Positions 7,297 to 15,044 of a stretch of 15,372 bases of DNA are shown here, in pieces (the stretch's first letter is position 1; each line of letters begins with the position of its first letter). Location: positions 15,050-30,421 of the forward strand of contig DBZZ01000029.1 of NCBI GenBank assembly GCA_002311315.1, given 5' to 3'. The notes below the pieces were generated by a model. That model made no database searches. It saw only the letters and a program-made list of their open reading frames with translations, and was not told the origin of the DNA. A program made the position numbers and the translations under genes. The stretch comes from Methylococcaceae bacterium UBA1147. GTDB taxonomy: Bacteria > Pseudomonadota > Gammaproteobacteria > Methylococcales > UBA1147.

Positions 7297-10200
7297 ATGT
7301 CAGCATCACTCGCTAATGAGACCGATGGTGAGGTATTAACCCTGGGGATCGAGGGCTTTGGCTATCGTGACCTTTTCCAACCTGAAAAATTACGTCTTCT
7401 CCAAGTTCGTTTCACCGAAGAGTTAGTCCAGTCAGATCCAGATCTTGGACAACGCTACGTCGAGATCATGGATTCAGGCAATCCAACCCGAGAAGATGAA
7501 ACCTGGGTGGCTGTAAATATCGGCCCCCATGTATCGCGCTTCCTAGGCACTCTGTTTGGCTTGGACCAAGCTCAGCAAGAACAAGTAACCAAAACACGTG
7601 CTCTGGACGGCCTTCTGACTGTGCGCAGGGATTTTGTTCGCAAGCGCGTGGTTAAACGAATCAAGCCAGCCGACATTGAAGGGGTCGATATTGCCCCGAT
7701 TGAACAAAAAATAACGCAGCTGACCGAGTTGCTAGGCAACCCGCCAACACAGAAGCTTGATGAACTCTCCTTTGCACGTATGGTGGAAGCCCTTACGGGT
7801 CTAGAGAGCGATATTGCAAGCGCAAAAGAAGACGAGACGGGTGCAGCCCAGCTGTCTGATGACTCCAAAGCGTCAGTGGATCGGTTGCAGGGGAATGACC
7901 CACTGTTTCCGGCGGCTAACGAGCTCGCGCATCTGGAAGAAGCCGTCAACGGCTTGATGCAAGAGGTGATGCTGTGGATCGCTTTCCAAGTCAATACCAA
8001 GCCTCGTCCAACCAGTACCGACGATTGGGAGGTTTTTCACCTGCAACAGAAGGTTGATTTTCAAAACCTGGTTGAACAGGACTACCCGAACCCCGATGAC
8101 CCCCATTTTTTCCAAGGGCCGGAAGAGACCTATCGCCATCGCGTGGGTTTTGGGCTGACCGACAACCGATACAATCACGATCAGATTATCAGTGAAACTG
8201 ATCTCTGTATTTTCTGTCACAACCAGGGTCGTGATTCCTGTTCGACGGGTGTTACAGACAAACACGGGACTATTAAAAAGAACCCACTGGGTATCGAGCT
8301 GAAGGGCTGTCCTCTCGACGAACACGTCTCAGAATTTCAGTATCTGCACATGCAGGGTGACGCGGTCGCTGCTCTTTCGACCCTAATGATCAACAACCCC
8401 ATGTGTCCCGGGACCGGCCACCGGATCTGCAATGACTGCATGAAAGGCTGTATCTACCAGAAACAGGATCCAGTCAATATTCCGCAGATCGAAACGCGGG
8501 TACTCACCGATGTATTGGACATGCCATGGGGCATTGAGGTTTTTGGCCTTCTGACCCGCTGGAACCCACTGAATATTCGGCGTCCTTACCAGCTTCCATT
8601 GAATGGCAAGCGTGTGCTGGTCGTGGGTTTGGGACCGGCCGGTTACACCTTGGCGCATTATCTGGCAAACGAGGGCTTTGGTGTTGTGGCCGTGGATGGT
8701 CTCAAACTGGAGCCACCTCCGCAGTCGCAGGTGGGTGAAAATTTTCAGCCCATCGCAAGCTGGGAAACGTTCACGGAGCGCTTGGATCAGCGTATTCTCG
8801 AAGGCTTTGGCGGAGTTTCCGAATATGGCATCACCGTCCGCTGGGACAAGAATTTCCTAAGGCTTTTGTATGTCACCATGCTGCGCAAGCAGGGTTTCGC
8901 ATGCTATGGGGGTGTGCGCTTTGGCGGCACAATCACGTTGGACGATGCGGCGGATTTGGGCTTTGACCATGTGGCCGTGGCCAGTGGGGCCGGTAAACCC
9001 ACGATCGTGCCGATGAAAAATAACCTTCTGCCCGGCATTCGCAAGGCCAGTGATTTCCTCATGGCCCTCCAACTGACAGGGGCCTGTAAGGAAGATAGCC
9101 TCACCAACCTGCAGGTGCGTTTGCCGGCGCTGGTTTTGGGCGGCGGGTTAACGGCGATCGATACAGCGACAGAGCTGATGGCCTATTACCCCGTCATGGT
9201 CGAACAAGTTGTGAAGCGGAGCGGGCTTCTGGAATCAGAAGGCCGGTTGGAATCCTATCTGGAACGGTTGATGGGAGAGGAAAAGGAGATCTACGACACT
9301 TACATCGACCATGGCCAGGCAGTGATCGCCGAAAAGCAAGCTGCTGCAGACGAAGGGAGAGAACCCAATCTGATCAAGCTGGTTCGGGGCTGGGGCGGTG
9401 TCACCATGATCTATCGGCGTACGGTCCAGGAATCCCCTGCTTATCGCCTCAATCATGAGGAAGTCGCCAAGGCGCTGGAAGAAGGAATTTACTTTATTGA
9501 GCGAGTTTCGCCGATCGAGGCCATTGCTGACAGCTACGGCTCCGTCGAAAAGATACGGGCCAAATACCAGGATTCCGGAGAAGAGGTCGAACTGCCTTGC
9601 CGCTCCTTGATGGTCGCCGCAGGCACCAGTCCCAATATCATTTATGAATTGGAACATCCCGGTACCTTCGACAATGACGGTTATTTCTTCAAACCTTTCG
9701 ATGCTTCATCGAGTAATGGAGAGATCAAGTTGACGGATGACAAGGATCCTTTGGAATCCTTTTTCACCTCGTATAGCAAAGACGGTTTGACGGTCAGCTA
9801 TTACGGTGATAACCATCCTGCCTATGCCGGTAACGTCGTGAAGGCGATGGCTTCCGCTCGTAACGGCTACCCGAAAATCGTCGATCTTTTTCGGGCCCAA
9901 ATCAGCGACCTGGATCCAGCTGGACAAGCCGAAAGGGATCAGCAATTCGGCGGCATGTTGGAACATTTGAATGATCAGTTGAAGGCGCGCGTAGTCGAAG
10001 TGAATCGGCTTACCCGTACAATCACTGAGGTGGTCGTGTATGCACCGTACCAGGCTCGCAAGTTCGAACCGGGTCAGTTCTATCGGCTGCAAAACTTCGA
10101 TGTGAATGCACCTGTGGTGAAGGGTTTCAGGATGTCGATGGAAGGCATAGCGCTCACCGGCGCGTGGGTGGACAAGGAAAAAGGCCTCCTTTCTTTGATT

Positions 10201-10956
10201 ATATTGGAGATGGGGGGTTCTTCGAACCTGTGCGCCTACCTTCAACCGGGTGAAGAAGTGGTGTGCATGGGACCGACGGGAACGCCCACGGAAATCCCTT
10301 CAAACTCGAATGTGGTTCTGTTGGGCGGTGGCCTCGGCAATGCAGTGCTCTTCAGTATCGCCAAAGCCTGTAAAGAGGCAGGATCGAAAGTCCTCTATTT
10401 CGCAGGGTACAAGCACGGAGAGGACCTGTTCAAACGCGACGAGGTTGAGGCAGCCACCCACCAGGTGATCTTTTCTACCGATACGGGTGACTTTATCGAG
10501 CCACGGCGGCCGCTGGATTCCCATTTCAGGGGCAATATCGTGCAGGCCATGATCGGTTATTCGAATGGTGATTTCGGCGAAAAACTGTTCCCGTTACAAG
10601 AGGCAAACCACCTCATCGCGATCGGCTCCGACCGGATGATGGCCGCGGTCAAGGCAGCACGCCACGATCCGGAGTTGTTGCAGCCGCATATGGGAGAACA
10701 CGTGGCGATCGCGTCCATCAACTCGCCCATGCAATGCATGATGAAAAAGGTTTGTGCCCAGTGTCTGCAGCGTCACGTAGATCCAGAGACCGGTAAAGAG
10801 GAGTTTGTGTTCTCGTGTTTCGACCAGGATCAAAAGATGGATGACGTGGATTTTAAGTTCCTCAACGCGCGGCTCCGCCAGAACACGGTCCTTGAAAAGC
10901 TGAGCGCCAATCTGATTGGTATGATGACGGATAGCGTGGATCTTCCTCATATTTGA
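7297..10956 (+). CDS. 1219-residue flavoprotein with an NfnB/GltD-like module fused to an NfnA/PyrK-like module
   Basis: Predicted cytoplasmic electron-transfer protein. Residues 1-290 form an unrecognised, probably helical domain. Residues about 290-875 resemble GltD/NfnB: Cys304, Cys307, Cys315, Cys338 (in GCPL) and Cys370, Cys378, Cys381, Cys385 suit two [4Fe-4S] clusters; GLGPAG at 444-449 binds FAD; GGGLTA at 615-620 and VTMIYRR at 702-708 belong to the NAD(P)H domain; Gly837-Asp838 is the C-terminal flavin motif. Residues about 890-1219 resemble PyrK/NfnA: EPGQFYR at 924-930 (FAD), GGGLGN at 1010-1015 (NAD) and Cys1147-x5-Cys-x2-Cys-x17-Cys1174 for a [2Fe-2S] cluster. AGAGGA (7283-7288) is a good ribosome-binding site. 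By family analogy it links NAD(H), NADP(H) and ferredoxin; neighbouring fdxA and fwd genes suggest it serves formylmethanofuran oxidation or reduction. Exact reaction unknown. Confidence 0.85.
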   Translation: MSASLANETDGEVLTLGIEGFGYRDLFQPEKLRLLQVRFTEELVQSDPDLGQRYVEIMDSGNPTREDETWVAVNIGPHVSRFLGTLFGLDQAQQEQVTKTRALDGLLTVRRDFVRKRVVKRIKPADIEGVDIAPIEQKITQLTELLGNPPTQKLDELSFARMVEALTGLESDIASAKEDETGAAQLSDDSKASVDRLQGNDPLFPAANELAHLEEAVNGLMQEVMLWIAFQVNTKPRPTSTDDWEVFHLQQKVDFQNLVEQDYPNPDDPHFFQGPEETYRHRVGFGLTDNRYNHDQIISETDLCIFCHNQGRDSCSTGVTDKHGTIKKNPLGIELKGCPLDEHVSEFQYLHMQGDAVAALSTLMINNPMCPGTGHRICNDCMKGCIYQKQDPVNIPQIETRVLTDVLDMPWGIEVFGLLTRWNPLNIRRPYQLPLNGKRVLVVGLGPAGYTLAHYLANEGFGVVAVDGLKLEPPPQSQVGENFQPIASWETFTERLDQRILEGFGGVSEYGITVRWDKNFLRLLYVTMLRKQGFACYGGVRFGGTITLDDAADLGFDHVAVASGAGKPTIVPMKNNLLPGIRKASDFLMALQLTGACKEDSLTNLQVRLPALVLGGGLTAIDTATELMAYYPVMVEQVVKRSGLLESEGRLESYLERLMGEEKEIYDTYIDHGQAVIAEKQAAADEGREPNLIKLVRGWGGVTMIYRRTVQESPAYRLNHEEVAKALEEGIYFIERVSPIEAIADSYGSVEKIRAKYQDSGEEVELPCRSLMVAAGTSPNIIYELEHPGTFDNDGYFFKPFDASSSNGEIKLTDDKDPLESFFTSYSKDGLTVSYYGDNHPAYAGNVVKAMASARNGYPKIVDLFRAQISDLDPAGQAERDQQFGGMLEHLNDQLKARVVEVNRLTRTITEVVVYAPYQARKFEPGQFYRLQNFDVNAPVVKGFRMSMEGIALTGAWVDKEKGLLSLIILEMGGSSNLCAYLQPGEEVVCMGPTGTPTEIPSNSNVVLLGGGLGNAVLFSIAKACKEAGSKVLYFAGYKHGEDLFKRDEVEAATHQVIFSTDTGDFIEPRRPLDSHFRGNIVQAMIGYSNGDFGEKLFPLQEANHLIAIGSDRMMAAVKAARHDPELLQPHMGEHVAIASINSPMQCMMKKVCAQCLQRHVDPETGKEEFVFSCFDQDQKMDDVDFKFLNARLRQNTVLEKLSANLIGMMTDSVDLPHI

Positions 10957-11053
10957 TCTGGAGCTAATTTATTTAGTGATTGCTCTCTCTCGGTCTTCAC
11001 TGAAAACAGGATTATTTGAGTAAATGAATGTAACTTGTACCTTGGTCAAAATT

Positions 11054-11067
11054 CTCCCCTTCGGGAG
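11054..11067 (+). other. Short GC-rich hairpin upstream of fdxA
   Basis: CTCCC (11054-11058) and GGGAG (11063-11067) close a CTTC loop, in the 160-base gap between the flavoprotein gene and fdxA. No T-run follows, so it is more likely an mRNA-processing or stabilising hairpin than a terminator. Confidence 0.4.
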
Positions 11068-11116
11068 GCACTAAGTAATTAGGTTAATGTCCAAGTAAAG
11101 ATATAGGAAAATTGTC

Positions 11117-11449
11117 ATGACTTTTGTTATTGGTGAAGCTTGCATTAATTGTAAATATACGGATTGCGTGGATCCGTGTCCGGTGGATTGCTTTCACGAA
11201 GGGCCCAACACCTTGGTCATCGATCCTGATGAATGCATCGATTGCGCACTGTGCGTAGATCCGTGTCCTGTAGATGCGGTGTTTGACGAAGCGGACCTGC
11301 CAGAAGATCAGCATCATTTCATTGAGCTGAATGCCGAACTCTCTCTACTTTGGCCGGTCATTACCGATCAGAAAGACCCGCTTTCTGATGCAGATGATTG
11401 GGCTGGGAAAGAAGGTAAATTTGAATTATTGGAGAGGGCAGCAGGCTGA
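11117..11449 (+). CDS. fdxA: 7Fe ferredoxin ([3Fe-4S][4Fe-4S], FdxA / Azotobacter FdI type)
   Basis: Small soluble electron carrier of 110 residues, similar throughout to Azotobacter vinelandii ferredoxin I. By homology Cys9, Cys17 and Cys50 bind the [3Fe-4S] cluster and Cys21, Cys40, Cys43 and Cys46 the [4Fe-4S] cluster; Cys12 and Cys25 are the extra conserved cysteines. The C-terminal extension that wraps FdI (LNAELSLLWPVIT to about residue 105) is present. The [4Fe-4S] centre of this family has an unusually low potential, suitable for exchange with the formylmethanofuran/CO2 couple. AGGA (11105-11108) lies eight bases before the ATG. Its place between the flavoprotein and fwdDBA suggests it carries electrons between them; this is inferred from position only. 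Confidence 0.95.
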   Translation: MTFVIGEACINCKYTDCVDPCPVDCFHEGPNTLVIDPDECIDCALCVDPCPVDAVFDEADLPEDQHHFIELNAELSLLWPVITDQKDPLSDADDWAGKEGKFELLERAAG

Positions 11450-11459
11450 GGATTTTTCA

Positions 11460-11482
11460 CTCTCCAATTGTTTTCTGGAGAG
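11460..11482 (+). other. Hairpin just after fdxA
   Basis: CTCTCCA (11460-11466) and TGGAGAG (11476-11482) form a perfect 7-bp stem with a 9-base loop, starting 11 bases after the fdxA stop. No T-run follows directly, so it is a weak terminator candidate at best; partial termination or mRNA 3'-end protection are alternatives. Confidence 0.45.
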
Positions 11483-11612
11483 AATGTGTTGTCACGCTCT
11501 GCCAGCGTTTATTCGTGGTTCAATGTGTGTAAGGTAGGTGAAATTACCGCTATTCTAGCTAATCGATCCTATGTTTTTTTAACCGGATGGCCGCAGAAAT
11601 TAGTTCAAACCA

Positions 11613-11993
11613 ATGACAGAAACCATGCTTCTGGTTCCCATGCGAACCGCAAAACAAGGTGTAGCCCTGAATCAAGGGAAACTCAAAGATGCCTATAAAA
11701 GAGAGACATCAACCGTTGAAATCAAACAGGAAGATATGGACCGTCTTGGACTGAAGACCGGTGACCGGATTCGATTGCGTGCAGGTACCGAGGAAGTTGT
11801 TGTTTCCTGCAAGCCACGAAAAGTGAGTAAAAAGGTCCAGGACACCGCAACGGGGATTATTTTCATGCCCTACGGCCCGACCACATCTGCATTAATGACA
11901 GATGGAGACACGGCGGGCACAGGAATGCCGGATTCGAAACATTTAATCGTTGAAATCGAAGGGCCCTTGGCTCAGGAGGAAAGTGATGGATAG
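11613..11993 (+). CDS. fwdD: Formylmethanofuran dehydrogenase subunit D (molybdopterin dinucleotide-binding)
   Basis: Binds the pterin dinucleotide part of the Mo or W cofactor together with subunit B. The 126 residues carry the family landmarks: GKLKDAYKRETSTVEIKQED near residue 22, a Lys-Thr-Gly-Asp beta-barrel turn near 48, FMPYGPTTSALMT near 84, and the C-terminal TGMPDSKHLIVEIE shared with archaeal FwdD/FmdD. No Shine-Dalgarno sequence is clear before ATG 11613; ATG 11625 is another possibility and would remove four residues. It overlaps fwdB by eight bases. A separate FwdD is, as I recall, absent from the hydrolytic Fhc complex of Methylobacterium, so its presence supports a metal-dependent redox enzyme. 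FwdD and FmdD (W and Mo isoenzymes) cannot be told apart here. Confidence 0.9.
   Translation: MTETMLLVPMRTAKQGVALNQGKLKDAYKRETSTVEIKQEDMDRLGLKTGDRIRLRAGTEEVVVSCKPRKVSKKVQDTATGIIFMPYGPTTSALMTDGDTAGTGMPDSKHLIVEIEGPLAQEESDG
11974..11988 (+). promoter_or_regulatory. Ribosome-binding site that fixes the fwdB start
   Basis: AGGAGGA (11974-11980) lies five bases before ATG 11986, inside the end of fwdD. It decides for this start over the in-frame ATG at 11950, which has no such site, and implies coupled translation of subunits D and B. Confidence 0.8.
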
Positions 11994-13317
11994 TAGCGTT
12001 GCTGCAGAACCGAACATCAGAGTCGTAAAAAATGCCACTTGTACCTTCTGTGGCTGTGTTTGTGACGATATGGAACTGACGGTAGATCTCGATCAAAAAC
12101 GGATCATCAAAGCCAAGAACGCCTGTGTCTTGGGCAAAGCTTGGTTTGCCGAGCACTCTGTCGACGAGAGTCGGCCAGTAGCGATGATCGAGGGTAAAGA
12201 GGTTAGCCTTGAAGAGGCGATTAATGAGGCGGCGAAGATTCTGGTCAATGCCCGTTTTCCGATCATCTACGGCATGAGCAACTCCACCAGCGAAGCGCAG
12301 AGGGAGACGGTGAAGATGGCCGACCTGCTGTCTGCGAACATTGATAGTACCTCGTCCGTCTGTCATGGCCCAACCGGGATGGGACTTCAGGGTGTTGGTG
12401 AACCGACGACAACCCTGGGCGAGGTCAAAAATCGTGCAGACATGGTTGTCTACTGGGGTTGCAACCCGTCGGACTGTCATCCTCGGCTGTCGACTCATTA
12501 CACAGTCAACCCAAAAGGGATGTACATTCCCAATGGCAGGAAAGATCGTACGGTCATCAATGTCGATGTGCGTTCAACCACGACTACGAACATTGCTGAC
12601 GTATTTGTTCAGGTGAAACCGGGCAGTGATTTCGAGCTGTTGTGGGCGTTGAGAATTCTTGTCAGGGGAGGGAAGCTGAATTCGACCTTCGAAGAACAAA
12701 CGGGTGTGCCGATTGACGTGATCGAAAATCTGGCCAGTCGCCTGATGTCCTGTAATTACGGCATCCTCTTTTTTGGGATGGGACTGACCATGACCCGTGG
12801 CCGTCATTACAACGCCAGTGCTCTTCACATGTTGGCTACCGATTTGAACGAGCACACACATTTCGTCGTCAAACCGGCTCGGGGCCATGGTAACGTCACT
12901 GGCGCCGATACTGTGATGTCGTGGCAAACGGGTTATCCCTTCGGGATCAATTTTAATCGCGGTTATCCCCGGCACGAACCGGGAGAATTTACCACCACTG
13001 ACATTCTGACCCGGGGTGAAGCGGATGCCGCTTGTATCATTGCCAGTGACCCGATCGCGAACTTTGCCAAGCCGGCGATTGAACATCTGAAAAAGATCCC
13101 GATGATCTCATTTGATCCCAAGCCCACGCCGACCAGCCAAGCGGCACGCGTTGCCTTTACCACGGCCTGTTACGGAATCAACACACCCGGCACTGTCTAT
13201 CGGATGGATGATATTCCCATCCCCCTGAGGCCTGCTTTTGAATCGCCTTTCCCCAGCGATCTGGACATTTTAAAACCGTTGGTCAAGCGGATACGTGAAC
13301 TGAAGAGAGCTCAATAA
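11986..13317 (+). CDS. fwdB: Formylmethanofuran dehydrogenase subunit B (catalytic Mo/W subunit, archaeal type)
   Basis: Catalytic redox subunit that interconverts formate and CO2 at a Mo- or W-pterin site inside the formylmethanofuran dehydrogenase complex. With the start at 11986 it has 443 residues, close to archaeal FwdB. Cys19, Cys22, Cys26 and Cys47 (CTFCGCVCDD and KNACVLG) match the [4Fe-4S] ligands. Cys126 in SSVCHGP corresponds to the Cys or selenocysteine that binds the metal in archaeal enzymes. GEVKNRAD, YWGCNP, the TRGRHYN region, RGHGNVTG, TGYPFG, IIASDP and GTVYRMD follow in archaeal order. Cys24 and the cysteine after YWGCNP are extra. No in-frame stop or Sec codon is involved. 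This retention separates it from the cofactor-free FhcB of methylotrophs as I recall that family. It overlaps fwdD by eight bases. Confidence 0.92.
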   Translation: MDSSVAAEPNIRVVKNATCTFCGCVCDDMELTVDLDQKRIIKAKNACVLGKAWFAEHSVDESRPVAMIEGKEVSLEEAINEAAKILVNARFPIIYGMSNSTSEAQRETVKMADLLSANIDSTSSVCHGPTGMGLQGVGEPTTTLGEVKNRADMVVYWGCNPSDCHPRLSTHYTVNPKGMYIPNGRKDRTVINVDVRSTTTTNIADVFVQVKPGSDFELLWALRILVRGGKLNSTFEEQTGVPIDVIENLASRLMSCNYGILFFGMGLTMTRGRHYNASALHMLATDLNEHTHFVVKPARGHGNVTGADTVMSWQTGYPFGINFNRGYPRHEPGEFTTTDILTRGEADAACIIASDPIANFAKPAIEHLKKIPMISFDPKPTPTSQAARVAFTTACYGINTPGTVYRMDDIPIPLRPAFESPFPSDLDILKPLVKRIRELKRAQ

Positions 13318-13383
13318 GACGAAGATTCCATCGAGTGCCATCAGTATGGGTTGTTAATAATAATAACTATTAAGGGTTTTTAA

Positions 13384-15027
13384 ATGTCCTCAGCACTTCG
13401 TATTGTGAACGGAAAAATCCATGATCCCGCCAACAACATTGACGGCCAAGTTCGGGATATTTGTATCCAGGATGGAAAAATAGTCGAAAGCGTACCAGCG
13501 GATACGCCTAAGATAGACGCTCACGGCATGGTGGTGATGCCTGGCGGTGTCGATATACACAGTCACATTGCCGGGCCCAAGACCAATTTGGCGCGAAAAT
13601 TTCAGCCTGAAGATCATCGCTACGATCCTCATCCGGGAACCGAGTTTACTCGGTCAGGGGCGGGTGGGATCGTTCCTTCCACGTTTGCCACCGGGTATCG
13701 TTTTGCCACGTTGGGCTACACCACCGTCATGGAAGCGGCCGTGCCTCCCTTAAGTGCTCGTCACGTTCTGGAAGAGTTGGAGGATACAGCCATCCTTGAT
13801 AAGGGATATTACGTCTTGATGGGTAACAACAGTTTCCTCCATCGGATGTTGGAGAAGGGACGAATGGAGGAGTTCCGGGAAGCGGTCGCCTGGTGGCTGA
13901 ATGCAAGCAAGGCGTATACCATCAAGCTGGTGTGTCCTGGCGGGGATGAGCAGTGGAAGGGAGATAAAAATGCCACCATCAACCAGATCGATGAGAAGAT
14001 TCACTCGTTCGATATTACCCCGAGGCAGGTGATCAAGGCACTGATCGATACTGCAAACGACCTTGGTCTGCCGCATCCGGCCCATATCCACTGCAACAAC
14101 CTGGGTCATAGTGGGAACTACACCACCACTCTGGATACCATGCGCGCGGCGGAAGGGCGGAAAGCCCACATTACCCACATTCAGTTCAACAGTTACGGTG
14201 GGGAGCCGGGTAAGAATCCAACATCAAAGGCCAAGGAAATCTCTGATTTTATCAATGAGAACCCCAATATCAGTGCCGATGTCGGTCAGGTCATGTTCGG
14301 AAAATCCGTTAGCATGACGGCCGATGCGCCGCTGGCCTGGATGTTGCGCCACGTGAAAGAGCGGAAATGGATCAACTGCGATACTGAATGCGAGAGCGGG
14401 TGCGGGATTATTCCGTTCGAATACCAGCAACATGTTTATACCCACACCCTGCAATGGGCCATCGGCCTTGAGCTTTTCCTGATGGCGAAAGACCCCTGGC
14501 GGATGGTGCTTTCCACCGATCATCCCAATGGCGGCTCGTTCATGAATTATCCGCGGCTGATCCGGCTGCTGATGGATCGTGACTTTCGTAAACAGGAGGC
14601 GGCCGCTGTCAATCAAAAAGCGCTGTTAAGCACCAGTTTGCTGGATCTCGACAGGGAATATTCGCTGAACGATATTGCCATTGTGACTCGGGCAGCACCT
14701 GCACGACTGTTGGGCTTGAAACACAAAGGGCATCTCGGTGTGGGTGCCGATGCTGATATCACGATCTACGATGAGCAGGAAAACATAGAGGAGATGTTTA
14801 AAACGGCTCGCTATGTGCTGAAGGACGGACAGATGTTTATTAAGAACCACGAATTCTGTGCCGATCCCGTAGGCCGCATATTCCAAGTCGCACCCGACTA
14901 TGATAAAAAAATCGAAGACGAGATCCGGCCGTTTTTTGATCAGTACTACAGCGTTCAATTTGACAATTATCCGGTTTTCGATACTCACGTAGAAACTGAG
15001 ATTGTTCCCACTTACCCAGTTCAATAA
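13384..15027 (+). CDS. fwdA: Formylmethanofuran dehydrogenase subunit A (binuclear metal amidohydrolase)
   Basis: Amidohydrolase-superfamily subunit that interconverts formate plus methanofuran with formyl-methanofuran at a dinuclear zinc site. The expected metal ligands are visible: His59 and His61 (HSH), Lys181 in IKLVCPGG, which is carboxylated in the archaeal enzyme, His236 in HIHCNN, His265 in THIQFNS, and Asp379 in STDHPNGG. At 547 residues it is near the archaeal FwdA/FhcA length. The subunit occurs in both redox (Fwd/Fmd) and hydrolytic (Fhc) complexes, so on its own it does not show which is present. AAGGG about ten bases upstream is the probable ribosome-binding site. It follows fwdB by 66 bases; the 106-base gap to ftr holds two hairpins. 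Confidence 0.95.
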   Translation: MSSALRIVNGKIHDPANNIDGQVRDICIQDGKIVESVPADTPKIDAHGMVVMPGGVDIHSHIAGPKTNLARKFQPEDHRYDPHPGTEFTRSGAGGIVPSTFATGYRFATLGYTTVMEAAVPPLSARHVLEELEDTAILDKGYYVLMGNNSFLHRMLEKGRMEEFREAVAWWLNASKAYTIKLVCPGGDEQWKGDKNATINQIDEKIHSFDITPRQVIKALIDTANDLGLPHPAHIHCNNLGHSGNYTTTLDTMRAAEGRKAHITHIQFNSYGGEPGKNPTSKAKEISDFINENPNISADVGQVMFGKSVSMTADAPLAWMLRHVKERKWINCDTECESGCGIIPFEYQQHVYTHTLQWAIGLELFLMAKDPWRMVLSTDHPNGGSFMNYPRLIRLLMDRDFRKQEAAAVNQKALLSTSLLDLDREYSLNDIAIVTRAAPARLLGLKHKGHLGVGADADITIYDEQENIEEMFKTARYVLKDGQMFIKNHEFCADPVGRIFQVAPDYDKKIEDEIRPFFDQYYSVQFDNYPVFDTHVETEIVPTYPVQ

Positions 15028-15044
15028 CTGCCAAACTGCTTTCT

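Noticed and set aside
11468..11698. 76-residue + strand frame between fdxA and fwdD
   Set aside because: It overlaps a hairpin and the start of fwdD in another frame, shows no family resemblance and has no ribosome-binding site.
11950..11985. Upstream in-frame start for fwdB giving 12 extra residues
   Set aside because: No ribosome-binding site precedes it, it lies deep in fwdD, and ATG 11986 has AGGAGGA at ideal distance with a product of archaeal-like length.
12361..12363. Selenocysteine at the FwdB active site, as in some methanogens
   Set aside because: The codon is TGT (Cys), not TGA, and there is no in-frame TGA in the gene.
11986..13317. Annotation as cofactor-free FhcB of the formyltransferase/hydrolase complex
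   Set aside because: The Fe-S cysteines and the catalytic Cys are retained, and a separate FwdD is present, which points to the redox-type enzyme.
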